From Candidatus Obscuribacterales bacterium (GTDB lineage Bacteria; Cyanobacteriota; Vampirovibrionia; Obscuribacterales; Obscuribacteraceae): a stretch of DNA of 64,000 nucleotides. Both the position numbers and the translations under genes were made by a program. Where the stretch lies: assembly GCA_019750335.1 (NCBI GenBank), contig JAIEOQ010000004.1, positions 186,001 to 250,000 of the forward strand, given 5' to 3'. Below are positions 42,729-51,318 of this stretch, piece after piece (the first letter of the stretch is position 1; every line of letters begins with the position of its first letter). Below the pieces are notes generated by a model that saw nothing but the letters and a program-made list of their open reading frames with translations, ran no database searches and was not told the DNA's origin.

Positions 42729-44519
42729 CTAATCTTCCAGATCTGTTTCTGTTTTATGGAACCAGATATTAGCCAGATAACCTTCGGGCTTTTTCAAAAG
42801 TTCGCTCAGGCTGCCTTGCTCAATCAGCTTGCCTTGGCTAAAAACATAAATCAAGTCAAAAGACTCGAGCAAGTGCAGTTTATGCACCGAGCTGATGATG
42901 CATTTATCTGCGAACTGACGAAATATATTTTCGTAGATCATTTTTTCATTGGTTTGATCCAGATTGCTTGTTGGTTCGTCCAAAAGAATGATCTCGCTCT
43001 CTCGGGCAAAAAAGAGTCCGCGAGCCAGAGCCAAACGTTGCTTTTCGCCGCCGCTTAAATTCACTCCTTTTTCGGCGATATTAGTATCTAAGCCTTTGGC
43101 TAAACGGGGTAACACCGAGTCGAAGCGTGCCATGGTAATTGCTTCCAAAATGGATTGGTCGTCGGCATCAAGGCCGAAGCTTATATTGAAGCGGATTGTA
43201 TCTGAAAAAATTTCCGGATCTTGAGGGATTAAAGTGGCATGAGCAGCTAAATGCGATAATCCGGATTTTAACTGTTTGCCGTCGCAGAAAAGTTCGACAC
43301 TTTCTGTTTGTTGTACGCCGCGTAGCAGATTGAGTAGAGTGCTTTTGCCGCTACCGCTCTCGCCGACAAAAGCGATTTTGCTTTTTCGGCTTAGGTTGAT
43401 TGAAATATCGTCAATATGGTGGACTATATGCCGCTCGTCTTCATGGCTAAAAAACAAATGACGAATTTCTAGGGTTTGCCAATTAAGTGGTAGTTTGTGA
43501 TCGCCGTGAGTTTGAGCAAGATGTTTGTGGTCGTCAATTAAAGGCTCGGCGCTTCGTAAATCGGCCGATTTTCGGATGATGTTGCCGTAAATATGAGCGA
43601 AGTTGAAAAATGAAATACCGATTTTTTGCAAGTACTCAAATAGAGTAAATAAAGTGCCACCTTGCACGGCTGCGCCGCTTTGAACTGTGCTTGTGATGTA
43701 CCAGTAAAGTACGACTACGGTCATGGTGCCTGTTGCTACTGAGGTGAAAAAGTATTTCAACTCATTCAGGTTGTTGCTTTCTTTGTAGAGCAGAAGTGGA
43801 GCTTCCAGGCGTTTTTTTACTTGTCCGAGAACTTTACTTTCAAGTCGTAGAGTGATTACGCTTGTGATGTTGCTTACATAATCGTGCACCGTGGATGCCA
43901 CCGAATTCTGAAAACGATTCAGTTTCGCGTATTGTCCGTTCAAAATTTTGTCAAAAAGTACGATTGTAGAAAGAGCAATTAAAGTAGCGATAAAAGCCAT
44001 TGCTCCGGCTTGAGGCATATAACAAAACAGTACTATTAAGCTGCCCGAAAAACCGAGAACCATATATGAAACTTCAAAACTGTCTTCAAAGAAGGTACCC
44101 AGTGCAGTGGCGGCTCGGTTTAATTTGTCTATGCTGTCTCCCGAATGATGGTCGCGGTGCCATTTTAGAGGAAGTTCGGTGAGCATTTGAAAAATGCTGG
44201 CTTTATAGTTATTGTGAATTTGAAAAGAAACAAAACGTTCTAAAAGTCTGGCTGGTCCGTGAAAAGCCCAAAAAGCAAATTTGCAAAATAAAAATAAGCC
44301 GAGATACATGGTTGCTTCGGAAAGCATTTGCGACATAGATATTTTTGCGCTGGCATAACTTTGCACTTTGTTGATTAAAAGACCGATGATATAAGGCTCG
44401 GCTAAATCAATCGCTGTGGCGCAAACAAAAAGGAAAAAGCAAAATAATAGACTAGGTTTATATTTACCGGCATTTTGCCAGCCAGTGTTTAACAGGTATA
44501 AAAGTGGATTGTTGCGCAA
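42729..44519 (-). CDS. ABC exporter, fused permease-ATPase
   Basis: 596-aa half-transporter of the ABCB/MsbA type. Residues about 20-300 form a six-helix membrane domain; the nucleotide-binding domain shows Walker A GESGSGKSTLLN, Q-loop IPQDPEIF, signature LSGGEKQRLALARG, Walker B IILLDEPTSNLD and switch His in SSVHKLH. Expected to work as a dimer. The substrate is unknown. It is convergent with the MqnA/D-type gene and downstream of the broken esterase gene on the minus strand. Confidence 0.92.
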   Translation of the reverse strand: MRNNPLLYLLNTGWQNAGKYKPSLLFCFFLFVCATAIDLAEPYIIGLLINKVQSYASAKISMSQMLSEATMYLGLFLFCKFAFWAFHGPARLLERFVSFQIHNNYKASIFQMLTELPLKWHRDHHSGDSIDKLNRAATALGTFFEDSFEVSYMVLGFSGSLIVLFCYMPQAGAMAFIATLIALSTIVLFDKILNGQYAKLNRFQNSVASTVHDYVSNITSVITLRLESKVLGQVKKRLEAPLLLYKESNNLNELKYFFTSVATGTMTVVVLYWYITSTVQSGAAVQGGTLFTLFEYLQKIGISFFNFAHIYGNIIRKSADLRSAEPLIDDHKHLAQTHGDHKLPLNWQTLEIRHLFFSHEDERHIVHHIDDISINLSRKSKIAFVGESGSGKSTLLNLLRGVQQTESVELFCDGKQLKSGLSHLAAHATLIPQDPEIFSDTIRFNISFGLDADDQSILEAITMARFDSVLPRLAKGLDTNIAEKGVNLSGGEKQRLALARGLFFARESEIILLDEPTSNLDQTNEKMIYENIFRQFADKCIISSVHKLHLLESFDLIYVFSQGKLIEQGSLSELLKKPEGYLANIWFHKTETDLED

Positions 44520-44543
44520 AAACGGACTTTCCCTGAAAGCGAA

Positions 44544-45746
44544 TTAGTGCTTCTTATATTTTGGCAGTTCGTCAGCTAAAATGCGACTGATGCTCAGTCG
44601 GTAGTTCTTCTCGCCGATGCCGGGCCAACCACCTTTACCGGCACCATCCCAGGCATGTTTTGCCGGGAAGCCGTCTTTGCCGTAACCAATGGCTGTGCCT
44701 AAAAGACCACTTTTGTAGCCGCCGTCAATCACAATTTGGCGAACGGGAAAACCACCGCATTGGTCAGCTGAGAATTCGGTAACCGTGACGCCATCAGCTG
44801 TACGCACGGTTGGTGTGCCGGTTGCTAGGTTGGTGCGTCTGGCTATTTCAAATTGGCGGTAAGGATTGGACGTGGCGATACGCGGCATGAACATAGTCAT
44901 TGGCCCGCGTCCGATACCGTCGGCGGGCAACATATAATCGTGTTTGCTTAAAAAGCTAAAGAAAGCGGCTTTATCACCGAGTTGGGGGCTTGTTTCAGTA
45001 CCAAGTGACGTGCCATGAACTGAGGCGACTGCAGCAAAAGTACCGGGCATGCGTCCCCACAAATGGGTGGCGAAAGCACCGCCGCTGGAAAATCCGGCAA
45101 GCGAAACTCGCTCTTTATCGATATTTAGCTTAGCTTGTGCATCTTTAAGTACGGCGTCGATATAAGCTACGTCATCATAACTGTTATCGGTTCGTGTCAG
45201 TCCGGCCCCCGGTGAATTCCAGTCTTGGATTTTACCGCCACCAAAGGTATAAGGTACAGCGCTGATTTTGGCAAAAGGATAGATCACGACAAATTGTTTT
45301 TCATCAGCTAAAGCGTTCATAGCGCTTTCGCGTTCAAGGTTACCTTGCCCGTCGCCGCCGGTTACACCATGAAGCATAACCATAGCCGGTAAAGGGTTTT
45401 TGCCGTCATAACCTTTAGGAATAAAAATATCGTAGTCGCGTTTTTCTTTGTCGCCGGAGTTCAGTTTAGTTTCAACGGACCAGTGCTCAGAAGGGCGAGC
45501 ATTTGCTGCTTGAAGGTCAGCCTCTTTTTTATTTTCAAAAGCTGATTTTTTATTGGCTAAATTATCTGAAAGAACAAAATCGCTGGATAAATGAGGTATT
45601 GGTAAATCAGTTTGTGGTTTTGGGCTGTCTTCCCAGAAGTGTTCGATGCCGAGTCGGCTGCCACCACCAACAATCATTAGTGGCAAGGCATATTTAGCGG
45701 CTCCTTTGGGAGCAAAGCGTGATTTTAGAACCGCACCGCTAAGCAA
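44544..45746 (-). CDS. PHB-depolymerase-like esterase, C-terminal part of a frameshifted gene
   Basis: 400 aa as read from a TTG at 45746. Residues about 95-390 are an alpha/beta-hydrolase: RDYDIFIPKGYDGKNPLPAMVMLHG, nucleophile elbow GFSSGGAFATH and a C-terminal HAWDG with the probable His. The reading frame continues upstream of the TTG for another 16 codons (AKYGVASTADAALLSG just before it), until a stop at 45798-45800. The end of the 45725-46156 ORF overlaps it in a different frame. The most economical explanation is one gene with a single-base indel between 45747 and 45797, natural or a sequencing error. Confidence 0.7.
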   Translation of the reverse strand: MLSGAVLKSRFAPKGAAKYALPLMIVGGGSRLGIEHFWEDSPKPQTDLPIPHLSSDFVLSDNLANKKSAFENKKEADLQAANARPSEHWSVETKLNSGDKEKRDYDIFIPKGYDGKNPLPAMVMLHGVTGGDGQGNLERESAMNALADEKQFVVIYPFAKISAVPYTFGGGKIQDWNSPGAGLTRTDNSYDDVAYIDAVLKDAQAKLNIDKERVSLAGFSSGGAFATHLWGRMPGTFAAVASVHGTSLGTETSPQLGDKAAFFSFLSKHDYMLPADGIGRGPMTMFMPRIATSNPYRQFEIARRTNLATGTPTVRTADGVTVTEFSADQCGGFPVRQIVIDGGYKSGLLGTAIGYGKDGFPAKHAWDGAGKGGWPGIGEKNYRLSISRILADELPKYKKH

Positions 45747-46156
45747 AGCTGCATCAGCTGTTGAGGCAACTCCATATTTTGCTCGATCGTTTGTGTTTCA
45801 CTGGCATAAAGATCCGGTAGATCGGATAAGCCAAGCTTAGCTGCACCCCAGGCGCCAGCCGCGTAGCGCGGGGCAATTTTTAGAGATTGAGCCAAAGGTG
45901 CACGATATTTTATTGCGGCGCCAATACCGGCGCTGGTTAAAACACCGCCTGCTAGCAATAGCTTTTCGTTTGAGTCAATACCGATGGTTGCGGCGCCTCT
46001 TAAGGCTGATTCGGTATAAGTCAAATTCTGATTGGCTGATTTTAGGGAGTCATAAACAGTTTTGGCCAAAGCTCCTGAATTGTCACGGACGAGATCGCTG
46101 AGACGCGCTTCTGGAGCTTTCTCTGCTTCTGTATTCGGTGATATTGCGTCATCCAT
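45725..46156 (-). CDS. N-terminal part of the same frameshifted gene
   Basis: 143 aa. Residues 1-40 are polar; then come Ala/Gly-rich helices (GAATIGIDSNEKLLLAGG, VLTSAGIGAAIKYRAPLAQS, YAAGAWGAAKLGLS) that look like the same kind of region as the start of the downstream reading frame (ALLSGAVLKSRFAPKGAAKYALP). The last 22 residues (QTIEQNMELPQQLMQL) are probably out of frame. The ATG has GGGGA 6 bp upstream, inside a strong hairpin. Treated as a pseudogene or error it would join the esterase at 44544 to give one protein of about 540 residues. Confidence 0.6.
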   Translation of the reverse strand: MDDAISPNTEAEKAPEARLSDLVRDNSGALAKTVYDSLKSANQNLTYTESALRGAATIGIDSNEKLLLAGGVLTSAGIGAAIKYRAPLAQSLKIAPRYAAGAWGAAKLGLSDLPDLYASETQTIEQNMELPQQLMQLCLAVRF

Positions 46157-46230
46157 GATTTATCCCCAGCAGACAATATAATGCCAACTGGCATCTTAAA
46201 GACTTAGCTTTATATTGTCAGTGGGGAAAA
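46157..46230 (-). promoter_or_regulatory. Leader hairpin covering the Shine-Dalgarno of the gene at 46156
   Basis: On the minus strand TCCCCA (46227-46222) pairs with TGGGGA (46168-46163), and GACAATATAA (46219..) pairs with TTATATTGTC (46181-46172), with a small internal loop between. An inner hairpin ATGCCA/TGGCAT sits at the tip. The GGGGA that pairs is the Shine-Dalgarno, 6 nt before the AUG. This architecture would hold translation off until opened. Confidence 0.55.
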
Positions 46231-46414
46231 TACGTATTTGATTTTTTGCGTTTGTACGCTTATTAGATGTCCGCAGAGATGGTGTTGCGCCAACAAGCTC
46301 AATCCCTTAAGCTTCCCACTGGGGTTTCTGCGATATTAGTTTGTATGTTATTCATTAGGTGAGCTTGATGGAAAGGACGCAGCTCGGTGCTTTTAGTTCC
46401 CGCCAGGGTCAGTC

Positions 46415-47728
46415 TTATGAGAACCAGGCTTTTTCCACTGCTTCACTTACTGCTTGATGCACATGATGATCAAGAATGCTTGGTACAAGCAGGTCTCCTG
46501 ATGCTTGTGCGGCTATGGCCGTAGCAGCGGCTGTAAGCATGCGATCCGTAAATCGGCTGGCGTTAGCTTTAAGTGCGCCATGGAAAAGTCCGGGAAAAGC
46601 CAGCGCGTTGTTTATCGTTCTGCCGTCGGCAGCAAAGCTGGCGCCCATAGATAACGCTGTATCCGGATGGATCTCCGGATCAGGATTGGAAAGAGCCAAA
46701 ATTACTTGTCCGACACGAATAAGATTTGGGTTGATTAAACCAGGGCGGCCTGTGGTGGCAACAACAATGTCCGAATTCTCCATTAGCCCGGCTAGATCGT
46801 TTCGCTTACCGCCGTTTATTTCCAGGCGTGCCATAGCTTCTTCGCGAATATCGTAACCGATGATGCTTCTTACTCCGTAAGCTTTGAGCAGTTTAGCAAT
46901 ACCGGTGCCGGCCGCACCTAAGCCGATAATGCCAATTGTTGCCTCGGAAAGTTTGATTCTGGTTTTAACGGCGATATTGATTAAAGCAGCTAAAACAACT
47001 ACGGCTGTGCCATGTTGATCGTCATGTAAAACAGGGATCGGCAAGCTTTTTTGTAGCTCTTCTTCTATTTCAAAACATTCAGGAGCAGCAATATCTTCCA
47101 GTTGGATAGCGCCGAAAGTAGAGGCGATACTTTTTACTACATCGACGACACCGGCAACTGTCGTATCCTCAACTAAGATTGGTACGGCGCTGATGCCGAC
47201 CAGCTCATTGAAAAGCACTGATTTTCCTTCCATGACAGGCATGCCGGCGACAGCGCCGATATTGCCTAAGCCAAGAATTGCCGTACCGTTGGTTACTACG
47301 GCGACGCTGTTGCCGATCCCGGTGTATTTGCGGCTTAAAGTAATGTCTTTTTCAATCAGGCGACATATTTGTGCTACGCCCGGGGTGTAAATGCGCCGCA
47401 TGTCTCCCAGTGTTTTTAGTGGTACGCGGCTGCGCATAATTATTTTGCCGCCTTCATGTACTTGTTGCACCGGATCAAGTATGGAGTTGATTTCTACTCC
47501 TTCTAAAGAAGCCAAAGCTTTTTGTACATTGCGTAGATGCTCTTCGCTATCCAGCTGCAAGCTTATTTCACGAATAATAAAATCCGGACCTTGTGAAATG
47601 ATTGAAATTTCGCCGATATTAGCACCGGCGTCTCCAAGTAAGGTCGCTACTTTACCTAAATAACCCGGTTTGTCTGTAACTTTCAGACGCAAAATACGGA
47701 TGATTTTTTGTTCTTGCTTAACTAGCAT
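46415..47728 (-). CDS. NAD(P)-dependent malic enzyme with N-terminal ACT domain
   Basis: 437 aa. Residues about 10-85 form an ACT domain (LKVTDKPGYLGKVATLLGDAGANIGEI), which normally senses an amino acid; the malic enzyme follows with SRVPLKTLGDMRRIYTPGVAQICRLI, GLGNIGAVAGMPVMEGKSVL, the metal-site segment ILVEDTTVAG..DIAAPECF, HDDQHGTAVVVLAA, Rossmann GLGAAGTGIAKLL and NALAFPGLFHGAL. It decarboxylates malate to pyruvate. Its start overlaps the upstream FAD-dehydrogenase stop by 11 bp, so it is translationally coupled. Confidence 0.94.
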   Translation of the reverse strand: MLVKQEQKIIRILRLKVTDKPGYLGKVATLLGDAGANIGEISIISQGPDFIIREISLQLDSEEHLRNVQKALASLEGVEINSILDPVQQVHEGGKIIMRSRVPLKTLGDMRRIYTPGVAQICRLIEKDITLSRKYTGIGNSVAVVTNGTAILGLGNIGAVAGMPVMEGKSVLFNELVGISAVPILVEDTTVAGVVDVVKSIASTFGAIQLEDIAAPECFEIEEELQKSLPIPVLHDDQHGTAVVVLAALINIAVKTRIKLSEATIGIIGLGAAGTGIAKLLKAYGVRSIIGYDIREEAMARLEINGGKRNDLAGLMENSDIVVATTGRPGLINPNLIRVGQVILALSNPDPEIHPDTALSMGASFAADGRTINNALAFPGLFHGALKANASRFTDRMLTAAATAIAAQASGDLLVPSILDHHVHQAVSEAVEKAWFS

Positions 47729-49220
47729 TGTTTATGGTTACTTCAACGGGAATGGCGTTGCTTGCAGATTCTTGCTTGGTATTTACCGGTTGGAGTGATT
47801 TCTTTTCCAATGGTCCGAGATCTTTAAGTTTAAAGCCGACACCTTGTCCGGCGAGCATGCCGGAGGTTGCTGCTTGCCCGACACCGCGAGTCCAGCTGCT
47901 TGAATCACCGATGATATAGAGGTTTGGAATATTTGTTTCCATATTTTTGCTGACCACAATTGAATCAGGATAGCTCTTTACCTCTGGCGCATAAAGCAAA
48001 GTCGATTCGCCGGCAACACCAGGACAAATCTTATCCAGAGCATCTAAATATTCAACAATGCCTTCCAATATGCGGTGAGGGTAAGCAAGTGAGATGTCTC
48101 CGCATTCGGCTTCAAGAGACGGTTTGATTAGATTGTTGACTAGCGTTTTTGTGCGTCTGCCGCTGCGCAAATCTCCGAGGCGCTGAATAAGCGGACCGCC
48201 GCCGGCCAACATATTGGTGACTTTGGCGATATGTTGTGAATATTGCTGCGGATTTTTGAAAGGACGAGTGAAAGTTTTAGAAACAAGAACAGCAAAGTTA
48301 TTGTTTTCCGACTTTTCGTACATTTTGGAGTGCCCGTTTACAAGCACATATTCGCGGTGGTTTTCCGGAGTGACGAAACCTTTAGGGTTGGAGCAGAAGT
48401 TACGGACCACATCGTTGGAACGACGAGTCAAATAATAGAGTTTTGGTTCGTAAAAACGTTTATCCACCTCTTCGGTGAAATAACAGCTGGTTTCGACGCG
48501 CACGCCGATATCAACTTGACCCGGTGAAATATCAAGTGACTTATAGAACTCTTGTTGGGTAAGCCAGTTTGCGCCACCGCGGCCAACTGACATGATACAA
48601 AAATCGAAGAGCTCTTCTTGTTCGGCGCCAGGCTTGCGGTAACTGTCTGAGATTACGGCGAATTTTTCTTGACGGCGGGCAACTGAAACTACTTTTGTAT
48701 CCCAGTGGAAAATGATATTTGGTCCTTTTTCCACAATTTGATTGAGAATGCTGGTGTTGATTGCCGGAGCATTGTCCGAGCCGCAATGCAACAGCTCTTG
48801 GTAATGGTAGGTCATGCCGGCAAAGGTGGCTCTTTGTTTAATCCAGTCAAGATCGTCTTGATTCGGTTTGACTACCGGTATGTTTACCGGTGCATGTTCG
48901 AGAATCAAGCGTTTAAGCTTGTCCAAATGCTCTTGAAGCACTTTTTCGCCGACCAGGTCATAAAGTCTGCCGCCAATGACCGGTGAGGCGGAAAGAATAA
49001 CCTTAAAGTCATTCCAGCTGCCGGCTGATTGTCCCGGCGCGCAATAGCTGCAAGCTTTGGGCGGGCAAACTTCAAGCTTGCCCTGGTCGATAGGGCAAGG
49101 ATAGCGCTTGTTGTAAGTGGGACCGACGTCGAATACATGTACTTCAACGTTTTGCCCGGCTAGCTCTTCCAAACAGAAGAGACCCGATGCTCCCAAACCA
49201 ACAAGGGCAAGTTTCAGCAT
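47718..49220 (-). CDS. FAD-dependent dehydrogenase (COG2509-like)
   Basis: 500 aa. The N-terminus has a dinucleotide motif VGLGASGLFCLEEL, then a cysteine cluster YPCPIDQG and CPPKACSYCAPG, followed by SAGSWNDFKVILSASPVIGGRLYDLV, as in the uncharacterised FAD-dependent dehydrogenases (COG2509). Near the C-terminus NIPNLYIIGDSSSWTRGVGQAATSGMLAG is the second FAD-binding motif. The Cys cluster could hold an Fe-S centre, which is inference. First gene of a two-gene unit with the ACT-malic enzyme; a strong promoter lies 63 bp upstream. Substrate unknown. Confidence 0.85.
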   Translation of the reverse strand: MLKLALVGLGASGLFCLEELAGQNVEVHVFDVGPTYNKRYPCPIDQGKLEVCPPKACSYCAPGQSAGSWNDFKVILSASPVIGGRLYDLVGEKVLQEHLDKLKRLILEHAPVNIPVVKPNQDDLDWIKQRATFAGMTYHYQELLHCGSDNAPAINTSILNQIVEKGPNIIFHWDTKVVSVARRQEKFAVISDSYRKPGAEQEELFDFCIMSVGRGGANWLTQQEFYKSLDISPGQVDIGVRVETSCYFTEEVDKRFYEPKLYYLTRRSNDVVRNFCSNPKGFVTPENHREYVLVNGHSKMYEKSENNNFAVLVSKTFTRPFKNPQQYSQHIAKVTNMLAGGGPLIQRLGDLRSGRRTKTLVNNLIKPSLEAECGDISLAYPHRILEGIVEYLDALDKICPGVAGESTLLYAPEVKSYPDSIVVSKNMETNIPNLYIIGDSSSWTRGVGQAATSGMLAGQGVGFKLKDLGPLEKKSLQPVNTKQESASNAIPVEVTINNAS

Positions 49221-49282
49221 TTTTTCCTCAAAGGCGACTACGTTAGCTGTGTCTAATCAGCCGTGAGCTTTTGCCAGATTAG

Positions 49283-49311
49283 ATAATACCATTTTGCCTT
49301 TGGGTTCCCAA
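49283..49311 (-). promoter_or_regulatory. Promoter of the FAD dehydrogenase-malic enzyme unit
   Basis: On the minus strand -35 TTGGGA (49311-49306), a 17-bp spacer and -10 TATTAT (49288-49283). An inverted repeat TCTAATC/GATTAGA (49252-49283) falls in the first part of the transcript. Confidence 0.6.
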
Positions 49312-49318
49312 GAGGATG

Positions 49319-50560
49319 TCAATTGACGTAAACAGGAGTTCTTTGCCGGTCGATTTCACAAAGTCTGGAGATAAGCTGGGAGCTGATTTCCAGACAAATC
49401 TTTTCAATTACCGTTCGTTTATGTTTTTTGTATTCGCTAAAGACCGATAAAAGGTCTATCGGATTGCCTATATCGATCAAAATAAGCCGCGGTCCTTTAA
49501 TTTTGGCATTGCCAAAAACCTCAATTTCAATCAGTTCAAGCACGCTGAGCATGCGTTCTTGCGAAATCGGCGGTGCTAAATAACCGTCATAAATGGCGAT
49601 GAAGTTTACTACGCGGTCCAGATCTTTGTAGAAACCTCGTATCTTTTCCGATTTTTCTTCGTGGATTTGGCGTTGATAAGGAGGCAAGCTATCATGATCG
49701 GCATAAATGTAATCATCCATGGTGTTGCGTAAAATTCTTACCCATTCCAGATGGCGCCCGTCGGCGGGAAGGTCCACATCCAAATATTCGGCGATAATTT
49801 TCAAAGCTTGGGACTTTAATCCGTTAATTCGCTCGTCCAAGCTTGTCTCAGGCTTAGGATGCAGATTGTATTCATCCTCTAAAGTTTTTAAGACAACTTG
49901 AGCGGCGTTACGCACTCTTTGGTAGATCGTGTCGGCGGTATCACATTTGATACCAAGGTGCGATTCGATCTTTTGCAATAACTCGGGTAAATAATGAGTC
50001 AAATCCCCTTTGTAAGTATATTTTATGGCGATGGGCAAAATGAACAAAGGCTCGTCCGGTTTGATTTTTTGCAGTTCATCCAAAGCCATGAAGCCAAGTT
50101 GAGCAACGCCGCTTTCCAAAGGTAAAAGTACGTCGTTCTGTTTGGAGATCTCTCCTTCCGGAAAAAGTACAAGCTTCTTTTTACCTTCAACAAGCAAGCG
50201 TTTGGTAGTTTTGAACGATTCGCGATCGACGGCGCCACGCACCACCGAATAGCAACCCATACGTTGCAGAAACCAGCCGTTAAGCCCATGGTTCCAGTCA
50301 AAAACTTCACGAGCAGCGATGAAGTTGAAATCTTCTTTGACCATGGATGAAAGAGCAAGCATCACTTCCGGATCGTGACGATTAGAGTGATTAGGGCAAA
50401 GAACAGTTCTTTTGCCCGCCAATTCTTTAAAACGGTCTACTCCGTCGCCGATTACTTTAATTTCGGCGTCGGCCATGCGGACGCGCAAAATCTCCGGTAA
50501 AAGCAGCTTGGCGCCGCCAATAATCAAAGAATTGTCTAGCGGTGCTCTGAAGTCAAGCAA
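49319..50560 (-). CDS. PlsC-like acyltransferase
   Basis: 413 aa. The acyltransferase core is recognisable in TVLCPNHSNRHDPEVM (HxxxxD catalytic motif), AREVFDWNHGLNGWFLQRMGCYSVVRG, and KKLVLFPEGEISKQND (FPEG block III). It thus likely acylates a glycerophospholipid or similar acceptor. The C-terminal 200 residues are helical and charged, an extension beyond the usual PlsC length. Its start overlaps the deacetylase gene end by 25 bp, so the two are coupled. No transmembrane segment is obvious. Confidence 0.8.
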   Translation of the reverse strand: MLDFRAPLDNSLIIGGAKLLLPEILRVRMADAEIKVIGDGVDRFKELAGKRTVLCPNHSNRHDPEVMLALSSMVKEDFNFIAAREVFDWNHGLNGWFLQRMGCYSVVRGAVDRESFKTTKRLLVEGKKKLVLFPEGEISKQNDVLLPLESGVAQLGFMALDELQKIKPDEPLFILPIAIKYTYKGDLTHYLPELLQKIESHLGIKCDTADTIYQRVRNAAQVVLKTLEDEYNLHPKPETSLDERINGLKSQALKIIAEYLDVDLPADGRHLEWVRILRNTMDDYIYADHDSLPPYQRQIHEEKSEKIRGFYKDLDRVVNFIAIYDGYLAPPISQERMLSVLELIEIEVFGNAKIKGPRLILIDIGNPIDLLSVFSEYKKHKRTVIEKICLEISSQLISRLCEIDRQRTPVYVN

Positions 50561-51264
50561 GTTGGTTCCACCCTGGTTAACTGAAGGTTTCTAGTTTTGC
50601 ACATATATATTATTTCCTTGGCAGCTAAAAGAGTTTGTTCGGCTAAATTTTTTCCTTCGTGTAAAACAATCAGGCTGCCCGGCCGAAGATCCAGGCAAAC
50701 GCGGCGTATAACTCGCTCAGCTCCGGGTAAGCTCCAATCTTCCGGTGCTGAGGACCAATAAATTGGTTGTAGATTACGCTCGGCAAGACGAGCTGCTGTT
50801 CGTTTATCCATAAGACCGTATGGCGGTCGAAAAAGTAGCGGAGCGGAGCCTGTGGCTTCGAGAATACAGTGGCTTGCTTGATCTATCTCTTGCTCAATTT
50901 TTTTGTTGCTTAAATAAGGTAGAAATTTATGACTGTAAGAATGATTGCCTAGTTTATGTCCGGCTTTATCTATTTGTGAAACCAGCTCCGGGTGCTTCTC
51001 TGCTTGTTTGCCAATCAAAAAAAATGTAGCTTTGATATTCTCTTTTTCGAGTAGTTCAAGCAGATAAGGAGTGGTTTCCGGATGCGGACCATCATCAAAA
51101 GTAAGATGGACAGGCTTTGTTTGAGTGCCAAACTGCTTATTTAAGCTTGCCTCCCAATAACCTGCCGGCAAAAATTGTTTAGCAACTTGAGTAAGCAAGT
51201 TCAAGCGCTTAACAGCGATTTGATCGGCGTATTCATCGAATCTCTGCCATAGATTTGCTGTCAT
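50536..51264 (-). CDS. Polysaccharide deacetylase (NodB homology)
   Basis: 242 aa from the ATG at 51264, with GGAG 5 bp upstream; an ATG 13 codons earlier has no ribosome-binding site. It shows the CE4 motifs: TFDDGPHPETT (motif 1, Asp-Asp), HSYSHKFLPYL (motif 2, His ligands), RPPYGLMDKRT (motif 3) and WSSAPEDWSLPGAE (motif 4 region), ending with LIVLHEGKN (motif 5 with His). Metal-dependent removal of N-acetyl from glycans is the family function. No signal peptide is seen, so its substrate may be cytoplasmic or at the membrane face. It overlaps the acyltransferase gene. Confidence 0.93.
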   Translation of the reverse strand: MTANLWQRFDEYADQIAVKRLNLLTQVAKQFLPAGYWEASLNKQFGTQTKPVHLTFDDGPHPETTPYLLELLEKENIKATFFLIGKQAEKHPELVSQIDKAGHKLGNHSYSHKFLPYLSNKKIEQEIDQASHCILEATGSAPLLFRPPYGLMDKRTAARLAERNLQPIYWSSAPEDWSLPGAERVIRRVCLDLRPGSLIVLHEGKNLAEQTLLAAKEIIYMCKTRNLQLTRVEPTCLTSEHR

Positions 51265-51318
51265 AGCTACTCCAGTTAGGAAGCAGTCAGCCCCATAAGT
51301 CATTTTAATTGAAATGGC

